Below are positions 22,410-32,580 of a DNA stretch of 64,000 nucleotides, piece by piece; position 1 is the first letter of the stretch; the number at the start of each line of letters is the position of its first letter. Location of the stretch: the NCBI GenBank assembly GCA_027563935.2, contig CM050449.1:85591178-85655177 (forward strand), given 5' to 3'. The notes below the pieces were generated by a model. The model worked only from the letters and a program-made list of their open reading frames with translations. It made no database searches and was not told the origin of the DNA. This stretch comes from Costus lasius. Its lineage: Eukaryota > Streptophyta > Magnoliopsida > Zingiberales > Costaceae. The position numbers and the translations under genes are program-made.

Positions 22410-22939
22410 TCTAGCTCAACCTGAAACAAATCCAGGGGAGCACTGCAATGCGATTATGACGTGCAATGGAGAGCAATTGGCTAACCCCAAGATGGATGTT
22501 AGTGATGATGCTATGAGAGAGTCTGATGGTCAGAGAAAATAGACTCAATCTTCAATGGAAATACCGATAGAGAAGGAGGTCAACCCAGAACCAGTATATG
22601 TTCCTCCGCCTCCCTACAAGCCACCTATACCCTTTCCACAGAGGTTGGCTAAAGTAAAATTGGATAGACAGTTTGGCAAGTTTTTAGAAGTGCTGAAAAA
22701 GCTCCACCTCAATATTCTTTTCACAAAGGCACTTTCCCAGATGCTCACTTATGCCAAGTTCCTTAAGGATATTCTGACCAACAAAAGGAAAATAGAGGAA
22801 CATGAGATGGTGGCGCTGACAGGAGAATATACTATAGTCATTCAGAATCAACTGCCTCATAAACTTGAAGATCCTGATAGTTTTTCCATCTCATGTAGAA
22901 TTTGGCAACATCTCATTTGAAAGAGCACTCTTGGACTTG
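22410..22939 (+). pseudogene. Athila-like gag-protease, 5' part
   Basis: Plus-strand gag-pro linker: QPETNPGEHCNAI, then a TAG near 22,540, then PIPFPQRLAKVKLDRQFGKF and SQMLTYAKFLKDILTNKRKI, ending in the approach to the protease active site (ALLDL) after a frame change near 22,900. It is homologous to the protease at 14,382-15,272. The coding sequence is cut at the active site by a 2.4-kb insertion and resumes at 25,339. The gag upstream and the 5' LTR are missing. Confidence 0.82.
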
Positions 22940-25333
22940 ATGTCACACCCCTAGATGGTAATCAAGTACTCAAAAGTCATATTATAAAAAAAAAATTTGG
23001 TGTGATATATCCAAGATCCATAAGTGAGAACCTGAGCAAGCATCATGTAGGAGGTGACAACAAGTCAAATAACAATGTTAAAGTTCAAAGTTTTATTCTA
23101 GTACTCACAATCCCTTCATATCATAAGATAACCACATCATAATCCAAAGCCATCTTATTTATCATCACATACAAATTATAAATTGTCTCACATTTATCTT
23201 ACAACACCAAGAGCAATGTCTTACATAAGTAATTGAAGTGTATATTTCCAAAACAAAGTATCTTTCATCCCATACAAGTCATGGATAGTTGCAAACTTAT
23301 CTTACAAGCACTATACACAACTTCATACATGTTCAAAACAAAAACTACAACTCATTATATCCTTGAGAATCTTACATCGAAACTCGTAGCCCAAGCTAAC
23401 CTGTAAAGAGGTTAGAATGCAAGGATTGAGCAAGAATGCTCAGCAAGTAAATGAGGTGCCAAAACAAGATGGGTCACACCAAAGTATTCATAATGGGTAG
23501 ATCAAATGGAAACATAATAGTGACATGATAAGCAATAGTGACATGGTAAGCAATATCAAGAAGTAGTAACCCAAAGAGGCATACAGTTACATGGAAAGCA
23601 TAAACAAAAGATAAAAGCAACAACCCAAAGCATCATAGAGTTACATAAGCATAAAGATCACAAAGAAGAATCAACCCAAAGATACATATCATGCATAGCA
23701 TAGTGGGCATAGTGGGAAATCACAAATAACATAAATGTTCCACGTCTAGAAACATATTCCACCCTCGTCAGGGTGAAACTCAAACATATGCCGGCTGGAG
23801 CTGTCATGACTTCTCATATCAGAGATAGTGGGATTCAAGAGGTGGCTCCCATGGATTCAAAAGGTGGCCCCATTATTTCAAATGTGGCACTCTATTCCAT
23901 GTAGTACTTTGTTCCACAACTATCATTTTCTTCCCATTTCTAGGCTCATAGTCTTTTCCCTTTCGAGCGCATAGTCTTTTCCCCACTAGCATCCAATACA
24001 TTAACGAAGGGAAGCATACCAAAATGGTGATATATGTATCAAACCCTCAAAGACGTAAACCTTGAAGTTCATAAATGAGATACGTGTTGCTAATATACTC
24101 ATTTACAAATGGAAGAGACAAAAGTATCAATAAACTCCACATAGAAAACCATTTATGGTAGATACACATAGGAATGGTCATGTAACCCAAAATCAGAAAG
24201 TTTAAGCTTGTTTACCACAGACATTACATTCTGCATAAGATACCATTTGATATGATATTGGTGTCAAAACAAAGGTTTTCGAGTCTAGTTTTCAGAAAAA
24301 ATAAATTTGACTTAAAATGGAGCTCAATACATGAAGTTATGAGCCTTGAAGTAGCAAAAGGTCAGAATTAGGACAATGAGATTTCCAGATTTATAGGGTT
24401 AAGTTAAAAAATCGAGTATAATTTCATTTCAGATCCAAATAATGCAAATAAAGGCCCTAGGTGTAGGTTATTCAATCTACTTGATATACAAATAATAAGA
24501 CTTTGGTGTCGTTACTATCACATAACTTGGACTTATATCACTCACTAGATAAAGGTCCAAACTATAAAAACAGATTTACTAGGTCAGATTGAACCGATGT
24601 TACACAGTCGATAATCTATTCTAACGTACTCAATATCTGAGTCAAAAGAAAGATGTTTAAGTCTTATTTACAATGAATCTGATTTCCTATGATTTGGCTC
24701 AAGGAGTCAAAAGTTATGATCATTTGAATGAAAAAATGTCAGGTTTACTTCACATAAGGATTCATAGTTGTTTAACATAACATTGATCTTTCTTCCAAGG
24801 ATCGAATTTACCAAAATCGTAGAAATCAGGAACAAATTGAATTCATAAAGGAAATAAAAGATAATTTCTCATCAATTTGAAGCAATAGGCAATATAATAC
24901 AAAGAAAGAAGAAGAACTTGCCTATTATGCCCAAAATAACTTTCTATTTGTTTTCTCCCCTCTCTTCCTCTTCCCTTTCGTAGGGTTTCTTTCTCTCAAG
25001 GTTGGAACAAAGTAAAAAAGGAGGAATGGAAAATTTTTCCATATTTATCTCCTCATGCATGAGGAGATGAGGTGTACGCATAAGGGCAATTCCAATAGCA
25101 TGAGGTGGCAAAGTTTTGTCCTTTATGCTATTTTGTCTTTTTTTCTCATCTCAACTTCACAAGTTCTCATCCATTTTCATCACATTACTCTCCATTTAAC
25201 TTCCTAACTCTCTTCCATTCTCAACACCTAGTACTCAAGTTCTTCCATAAGGTAAAACACTACAATAAAAGGATCATAATATTTACTATAAAAGCATAAT
25301 GACTATTTTACCCCTTTTTTGTGAGAGTATTAT
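22940..25333. mobile_element. 2.4-kb insertion in the protease, probable solo LTR
   Basis: Begins (A)TGTCACACCCCTAGATGG, and the host coding sequence resumes exactly at its end. It is flanked by ACTTG on both sides (22,935-22,939 and 25,334-25,338). It has no open reading frame of note. A TGTCACACCC start, and a segment with AATGCTCAGCAAGTAAATGAG (near 23,440), are reminiscent of chromovirus LTRs. The right end (GTATTAT or TATTATA) is not a canonical CA, so the assignment as a solo LTR is tentative; an internally deleted element is the alternative. Confidence 0.6.
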
Positions 25334-25338
25334 ACTTG

Positions 25339-26057
25339 GGGGGCCAGTGTTAGTCTCATGTCACTCTCTATCTTCGAGAAGTTAAACCTAGGGGATCTAA
25401 AACCAACGTTTAAAGTTATTCAGCTAGTTAACAGCTCTACACATCATCCAGTGGGAATTGTGGAGGATGTGCCCATTAAAGTCAGGGAATTCTTCGTTCC
25501 AATAGACTTCGTGGTTTTAGATATGACAAAGAATTTGAAACTTCCTCTTAAAATTGGGCAGGCCATTCCTCGCTACAGCCGGAGCTGTAATCGACGTCAA
25601 ACATGGAAAGCTATCATTGAACATTAGTGAGAACATCCTAGAATTTGATCTTTCTATTGATAATGAGAAATCGCCTTTTTCAAGTTCCTGTTGCAGCATT
25701 GAGGTGGCGGAAGGGAGTGTCAAATCATCAAGAGGCAAGAAAGGACAATTTGAAGAAGAGCTTGATGACTTGGCCGGTCCAAATGAAGAGAATGTGTTGG
25801 CTTACATAACATTGATAGATGATGGTCCAAGAGTTGACCCTAAGAGAGTGCTACATGGAGCACTTGAAGACAAGGAATTAAAGGGCGTTGAGGGAACTTT
25901 AGAGTTTAACTATCTTCTTGTTTCATGTCATTTAAGAACAGTAATAATTATACTATTATATTTGATGTTCATCTTAATAGGTACAATTTTTAGGCAACGA
26001 AGAAAATGGAGACTAGATGCCATTTATTTCGCCTCTGCTCCACCAAGACCACCATGA
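25339..26057 (+). pseudogene. Athila-like protease, 3' part
   Basis: Resumes with GASVSLMSLSIFEKLNLGDL, the second half of the DLGAS active-site loop, then HHPVGIVEDVPIKV and VPIDFVVLDM. A one-base change near 25,556 shifts into the frame with GRPFLATAGAVIDVKHGKLS, which stays open to the stop at 26,057. Homologous in order to 14,382-15,272. The tail after 25,900 (a hydrophobic stretch about 25,935-25,990) is not conserved with the other copy. Broken by the insertion and the frame shift. Confidence 0.82.
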
Positions 26058-26100
26058 TTATTTAGACATTGGTCTAGCTAATGACCTTAAAGAACTGCTT

Positions 26101-26118
26101 CTTGGGAGGCAACCCAAG
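26101..26118 (+). other. conserved hairpin after the protease gene
   Basis: CTTGGGAGGCAACCCAAG, 44 bp after the protease stop, identical to the minus-strand copy at 14,313-14,330 in a diverged element. Confidence 0.8.
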
Positions 26119-26880
26119 TTCTTGTAGATACTCTTTCTGTTTTTATTTATTTTTACTACTTTTTCTTTATAGATTCTAGATTTCTTTTACATTATTGTTT
26201 CTTATTTGGTACCCAGTGCTGATAATTTTTCTGAATTTTTTAGGTATCTGTGTGATGTTCACGGTCATGGGCGTGCATCCATGCACGGCCACGATAAGCT
26301 CGCCACACTTCTATGATTTAATGCCAAGGACGGGTCCAGTCTTCCATCATGGAGTCTATTCATGAACTTTAGCAATGACTGCGTCGGTGCTGGGGATGAG
26401 CACTTTGGTTTCACTATCACTCAGTCAGCTTTCTATGTTTCAGTAGTTTCGTTTATGTTTTTAGTTTTACCTAGTTAGCTTGTCATTTCACTTTTTATTT
26501 GCCTTTACTTTTCTAGTTGTATCAACATCTTAGGTGTCTCACCACCCCTTCTCTATGCTATTTTTTTATGAAATCTTAGTTATATCAACTTCTTGCTTTG
26601 TCGTTGGAATTGCATTGCTCTATGAATACTTCAATGATTGGGATAGGAATCTTCATTGTTTTTATAAGTCTTTATGGGTTATGGTTTACACCTTTGGTTC
26701 TTGGGTTTAATGCAGTTGAATGATGTAATTAACTCAGTTCATTATTGTCATGATCTTAAAGAATATATTTGTTATTTCAACTTAACCTTGATGAACATCT
26801 CATGTGTAGTGATTGATTGCATCTTGCTTCATAATTCCATACTTATTTATACATCTTGTCATGGGAATAAGAAATAATAA

Positions 26881-27074
26881 CAGTGGTACCGAAGTGTAAT
26901 TATACATTGCACATTGTACTCCCACTTGGCACTGTTCTTAGCATTACAATAACAAAAGGGATAGTGGTACCTAAGTTCATTGTCTATCATGCTTGGCACT
27001 ATCCCCAGAGTTTAAAATAATAGTAGTGGTACCGAAGCCAGGATATTCTCATTCCTCTAGCTTGGCATTGTTTT
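26881..27074 (+). repeat. 3' UTR hairpin repeats, three units
   Basis: Units start at 26,881, 26,962 and 27,028. Each begins (C)AGTGGTACC(G/T)AAG and ends CTTGGCA(C/T)T(G/A). The outer words can pair. Confidence 0.8.
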
Positions 27075-27427
27075 TAGATCCTAAAAAAAAGGGCGCCACA
27101 TAGATACTATGTGGCACCGACGCTATTTTCCCATGACCTGATGTACAACCTTATGATTTATGAATTCTGGGTCAATGATATCATTTACGTGAGATGTGCT
27201 ATAAAGGTTTTTGGTGTTGTCGACTCTGCATACTCTAAAGGATTGTATTAGTAATATTTGATTTAATTTGCTTTCAATACTGCATTACAACTTGAGATTT
27301 GTTGTGACCAAACCATAACCTTGCTAGACTTATTTAAGTTGTTTGAGATTCCCTATACCATTTCATCAATGTGTTCTAGGCAATTCAATTGCTTGAGGAC
27401 AAGGAAAACTTTAAGTCCGATGTATTT

Positions 27428-28974
27428 TGATAGCTTGCATATATATAGTATATCGCGGCTTAATTTTAATGATATTTTGAAGTAAAATGCATGCTTTATC
27501 TCGTTTATTTGCCTAAATGCTTTATATTATTCATAATCTTCACTTTTCCTTGGTTTCACTAAAATGTAGGGATTTCGCCTAAAAATTGGTGGAATTTGGA
27601 AGATTTGAAGTTATGAGACAATTCCTTATGATGAGATGAAGCTACAAATCAAATTTCAGCTCAAACGGAGTTTTCCACCATCTTCACAGGCATGCCCATG
27701 CATCCATGCATAGCCGTGAAGGGTATGACACTGTTTTCCCATACTACGCCGAGCTGTTCACAGGCATGCCCATACATCCATGCATGGTTATGAAGGGATC
27801 GACCGACTTTTTCATAATTCAACGAGACATTTACAGGCACACCCATGAACCCATACATGGCCGTGCAGAGTTTTTTTTTTCAAAAAATAAACTTCGCCAA
27901 GCTCTTCATGGGCATGGCTGTGCATCCATGCACGACCGTGAATGGTTCTACCCTACATGACACTCATTCGGTTTTTCATCCATTTCTTGCTATTTTTGGA
28001 GCGGAATTTGCTTAAATTTTGTGGAGACCTTTCTAACTTACCCATGGACAATTAGGGACTGGAATCACAGGATTTCATGTAGTGGTTGGAGAGAACGAAT
28101 CAAAACAGCGAGACCTAGGGTTTGACGGTGATTTTAGCGACGAAAGGCTATTCCGACGAGATTTCTTCCTTGTTTCGACACTGAAGATCGTGCCCTAGCC
28201 TCCCTCAACATTGATCTAGTCTTTCCTCTAGTTTGTATTAGTTTATTTGAGAGATTATGATGTATTTCACAATGAATATTGTAGCATAACTTCTTTTCGG
28301 GGTTTGGGCGTAACCTGCTATAAGAATGTTGGTTTTTAATGTTTGATCTACACATTATCTAAATTTATCTTTGTTCATATTCATGTATAGGAAGTTTTTA
28401 ATGCTTGATGATTATGTACTAGCCATACATACTTGTGTTTTAGATGTTGTGGGAAGGATTGATAGGTGAACCACATCGTCGGATCCCCTTAGACTGGACT
28501 AGTGATTTCGGCCACGAGAGTTGTCGAAATCACCCGAGGAACAATAATTCTTCATAGAACCCATTGGGTCTGCTTAACCCAGTAAACAATAAGAGTAGGA
28601 GACTTGGGTTAAGTTAGATACCGGACCGTGTCCTGAGAGGGAACGTGTCTGTACCTTAGGAAGGATTACCATAAGAACATAGGTAAAATATATTTAAAAC
28701 ATCAGCATTAACTCTCATTTATGCAGTGTGGTGAAACCCAAAACCCCAATTCTCTCTCAAGATCTTCACAACCCGCTTATTCCTTGTTTTGCATTTCTGT
28801 CTGCATTTAACTTGTGTAGTTTTCTTACTTGCATTAGGACATTAGTGACATTCTCTACTATTTGATCACCTAGCTATTGGTTAACTGATCAGTTAGTACT
28901 TGACCCCTCGTCCCTGTGGGATTAATACTTTTTATTACGTGATAGAACCATGCACTTGTGGTACGCACCTATCA
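27428..28974 (+). repeat. Athila-like LTR A (3' LTR of the plus-strand element)
   Basis: 1,547 bp, TGATAGCTTGCATATATATA ... GCACCTATCA. It is preceded by the family polypurine region and followed by AGTTTTTTTTT, reminiscent of the AGTTTTTGG primer-site junction. It carries four imperfect palindromes of about 37 nt starting near 27,685, 27,760, 27,833 and 27,908 (CACAGGCATGCCC ... GCCGTGAAG type). TATA-like words lie near its 5' end. Confidence 0.85.
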
Positions 28975-29046
28975 AGTTTTTTTTTAAAAAAAAAACACAT
29001 AGATACTATGTGGCACCGATGCTATGTAGCAACGACGTCAAAAACT
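28975..29046. other. 72-bp spacer between two facing LTRs, with a primer-site relic
   Basis: Contains CACATAGATACTATGTG (palindrome) and, on the minus strand, AGTTTTTGACGTCGTTGC next to LTR B. The latter looks like the TTTTTGGCGCCGTTGC primer site after two G-to-A changes. Homology to the palindrome segment at 27,096 extends to GGCACCGA(C/T)GCTAT. Confidence 0.6.
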
Positions 29047-30564
29047 TGATAGGTTCATACCGCAAGTACACGGTTCTAACGCGTAATAAGAAAGTATCAA
29101 TCCCACAGGGACTAGGGGTCAAGTACTAACTGATCAGTTAACAATAGCTAGGGGATCAAATAAATGTAGAAGTGTCACTAAAATCCTAATGCAAGAAAGT
29201 AAACTAAAGCAAGTTAAGTGCAGAAATAGGAACAAGCAGGTTGTGAAGATCTTGAGAGAAAATCGAGGCTTTAGGTTTCACCACACTAAAGAATGACAAA
29301 AAGGTAATGCTATTGTTTGAAGTTGTTTAACCTAAATTCTTAAGGTAATCCTTCCTAAGGTACAGACGCATTCCCTCTCAGGACATGGTCCGGTATGTAA
29401 CTTAACCCAAGTCTCCTACTCTCAAGGCTTACTGGGTTAAGCAGACCCAATGAGTTCTATGAAGAATTATTACTCCTCGGGTGATTTCAAATACTCTCGT
29501 AGTCGAAATCACCAGATCCGACGATTGTGGTTCACCTCTCAGTCCTTCCCACAACGTCTAAAACACAAATATGCATGGCCAGTACATAATCATGGATTAA
29601 AATTTCTTAAACATGAATAACAATAAAGATAAATTTAAGCAAAGTATGAATCAAGCATTAACAATTAACATTCTTATAGCGGGCTACGCCTAAACCCCGA
29701 AAAGAAGTTACGCTACAACATTCATCATGAAATACATCATAATCTCTCAAATAAGTTAATGCAAACCAGAGAAAAGATTAGATCAACGTCGAAAGAGGCC
29801 AGGGCATGATCTTTAGCATCGAAACGAGGAATAAATCTTGCCAGAATAGCCTTTCGTTGCCAAAATCATCGTCAAACCCTAGGTCTCACCATTTTTTCTT
29901 GTTCTCCCCAACCGCCACACCAAATCCCATGATTCCTATCCCTAATTGTCGCTTTCTCAGTTGGGAAGGTCTCCACCAAATTTTGGCAAAATCCACTCTA
30001 AAAATAGTAAGATATGGATGAAAAACCGAATGGGTGTCAAACTGCGCGGAATCGTTCATGGCCGCGTATCGATGCACGGCCCTGCCTGTGAACGGTTCGA
30101 TGAACTTTAAATTCTAGAAAACTTATTCTTCACGGCCATGCATGCATTCACTGGTATGCCCGTGAACATTTTGTTGAATTCTAGAGAAGTCGGCCGATCC
30201 CTTCACGACTGTGCAAGGATGCACGGGCATGCCAATGAACGGCACGGCGCAGTCTGGGAAAACAGTGTCATACACGGCCATGCATAGATGCACGGCCATG
30301 CCCGTGAAGAGCGTGGAAAACTCTGTTTTAATTGAAATTTGATATGTAGCTTCATCTCATCATAAGGAATCATCCCATAACTTCAGATCTTCCAAAATCA
30401 ACTAAATTTTGGGGGAAAATCCCTACATTTCAATGAAACTAAGGAAAAGTGAAGATTCTGAATAATATAAAGCATTTAGGCAAATAAATGAGACAAAGCA
30501 TGCTTTTTACTCCTAAATAATAATAAAATTAAGCCGCTATATATTATATATATGCATGATATCA
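29047..30564 (-). repeat. Athila-like LTR B (inverted relative to LTR A)
   Basis: 1,518 bp. Its reverse complement reads TGATATCATGCATATATATA ... GAACCTATCA and aligns along its whole length with LTR A, with many substitutions. Palindromes near 30,057, 30,131, 30,204 and 30,273. With the primer-site relic at 29,030-29,046 it was a 5' LTR of a minus-strand element whose body is gone. Confidence 0.85.
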
Positions 30565-30793
30565 ATAGGCCAAGGAACCAAGGTCTCACTAGAAATCCAA
30601 ACACATACTCAGACGCTTGCACCTGATCTATGAGATCATTGATAGAGGTGATGTCAAGATTTGCAGAGTCGACACATAGAACAATATAGAAGACCCACTA
30701 ACCAAGGCCTTGGCATAGCCGAAGCATGATGGTAATACTAGAGACACGAGTTTGAAATTTATCAAGAACTAAGTTTTAGTACAAGTGGGAGAT
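30565..30793 (+). pseudogene. 3' end of a Copia pol (RNase H tail)
   Basis: Plus strand reads GDVKICRVDT, then a stop, then NNIEDPLTKALA and PKHDG, the usual C-terminal end of Ty1/Copia RNase H (normally ADPLTK...). It is followed by the polypurine word AAGTGGGAGA against the LTR start TGTTAGTG. Only about 75 codons remain. The rest of this Copia is not in the window. Confidence 0.75.
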
Positions 30794-31320
30794 TGTTAGT
30801 GTTTATGCTCTAGGACTAGTTGTTAGTCTGAAATATATATTACATTCACTCTTATATACATATTGGTATTGTCATTGTTATGCTTTAGATATATATGTGA
30901 TTGTGTATATTTGCATAATAATATCTCTAGAGATAGATTCTATCTAGTGTCAAAGTTTATCCCCAGTCGAGTGTCATAGTGGATAAGGGATAGGTATGGT
31001 GCACATGAAACTCTTATATGTGCTGGTTCAACATAAGGTACTAATACAAGCATATGGATTTATTAGGGTAGATATACTGGACTAGCCCACCTTGAGGATT
31101 CAACTTGATGTCTCAAGTTAATTTGACAGTTATAGAGGTGCACTTATCCTTCGACTTAAGGTAGTTGACATCTCTATATGGTAAATGATATGCTTTAATA
31201 CAACCTAACATCTTGTTATAGCTGCATTGGGTATATCATAAGTCATATGAGAGGTTCAACTGACCAAAAAGGATTTGCCTCTTCCTTAAATGGAAGCTTG
31301 ATATCCATGGCCCCATATAG
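30794..31320 (+). repeat. Copia LTR, 3' copy (right end unclear)
   Basis: Starts TGTTAGTGTTTATGC directly after the polypurine tract. No coding content. It seems to be cut about 31,320, where Athila-type sequence begins; the exact junction is not visible. Confidence 0.6.
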
Positions 31321-31325
31321 ATGCA

Positions 31326-32580
31326 TGATTGTTGACACAGATTTATTGCCACCAAGAAGGAAGAATGCCGGCAAACGACTGGCGGGCACCTCGAGCCCTC
31401 GACCCGAGACACAGCAGCAATCTGCTCCGCCCGAGATTCAAATGAGGGATAATCACCAAGCTGCTCGGTACTAAGTTATCTCCAACCACCGCATAATCAA
31501 CACCCGATACATCGATCCTCCATCACTAGCTGCGTTGGGGATTTTTGATGATCTGCTCTGGATGTTTAGGCAGTTCAGCTGGGGGTGTTTCCTGCAGTAT
31601 GCGCAACCTACTTATATCCCTTTTACGCTCGAATTTCTCAGTTCTGTGGAGGTTAAGGTCTCGGCGCTAGAAATTGATCCAGGCCTGATCACCTTCAGGC
31701 TTTCCAACAACAAGTATCGCCTCACTGTCACTGATTTGAATGACATTTTTGGATTTTTAGCTTACGCATCCAGGCATGGTCCACCTAACTTCAACGAGGA
31801 CATCTTCTGGCGTTGTATTTCGTTTATGACAACTTACTCACCAAGGAACGACAGAGCTTCCACCATTTCAAACCCATGTATTCGCTATGCCCATCGTCTG
31901 CTCACACACTCGATCTTTGCATGAGATGGGGATAGGATCGTCCACCAGTAGGAACTGCTTTTCTTGTGGGGACTTCTACATCAATTTCATATTAATGCTG
32001 GGTATCACCTTGCCCAGCAGTTCCTCCGTGTCGCCCACACACAAAAGGGGAATATTTGTATTGGCGGCATAATCACTACTATCGCTTTATCTCTAGGCCA
32101 CAATCCTTACGGACAGCCGGAGGCAGTAGGCAGCAGACAACTGAACCTTGAGCACCTACTTTCGATGAAGATGATCATCAGGCGAGGGGACATTTACCAT
32201 CTTACTTTCGCAGATACCACTACCACTATGGCTTTACCAAATACCGCACGAACCGATATCATAGACAGCGCCAATTGGTGCCTTCATCCAGAGCCGACTG
32301 CACCAGAGAACCAGACCACACCTCTTGACGTTGATCCCAGCTTCTCTATTGGAGGATAGCCACGGACCGCAGCATGCCCTTCCACTGACGACATAATCCA
32401 TCTGCTCCGCCAAGAACAGCTGAACTAGGGGAAGCAGCTCACGACCCTGGTAGAGATGGTAAAGTCGATCAAAATCTTTCTCCACTGCAACATGGCACCA
32501 CCACCACCACGAGATCTGAGGAAGTTGATGACGATGACGACCCGGCAAAGTGCAGTGAGTAGGACTGCACTTTAGTAAGT
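31326..32580 (+). pseudogene. Athila-type (PF03078-like) ORF remnant, env-like region
   Basis: Plus-strand coding relic. PPRRKNAGKRLAG is followed by a basic/Pro-rich stretch, then YIDPPSLAALGIFDDLLWMF, PFTLEFLSSVEV, FRLSNNKYRLTVTDLNDIFG and CIRYAHRLLTHSIFA. After stops near 31,922-31,950 come HINAGYHLAQQFL, GNICIGGIITTIALSLG and EHLLSMKMI. This order (FTLEFLSS ... FRL ... L..IFGF ... A..L.HSIF ... G..I...) is the plant Athila ORF family, found in the extra env-like gene between pol and the 3' LTR. Stops at about 31,472, 31,922, 31,949 and 32,357 and a shift before the acidic end (EEVDDDDD, about 32,510) show that it is dead. Whether the family protein is a true envelope is unsettled. Confidence 0.75.

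Larger units (their letters stand above)
26058..27427 (+). other. 3' UTR of the plus-strand Athila-like element
   Basis: Non-coding stretch between protease and LTR. It holds the hairpin CTTGGGAGGCAACCCAAG (26,101-26,118), three hairpin units at 26,881-27,074, a palindromic word CACATAGATACTATGTG near 27,096-27,112, and a polypurine region (GCTTGAGGACAAGGAAAAC, 27,393-27,411, then TTTAAGTCCGATGTATT) touching the LTR. No RT or integrase is seen, so this element too may be gag-pro only, although deletion cannot be excluded. Confidence 0.7.
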
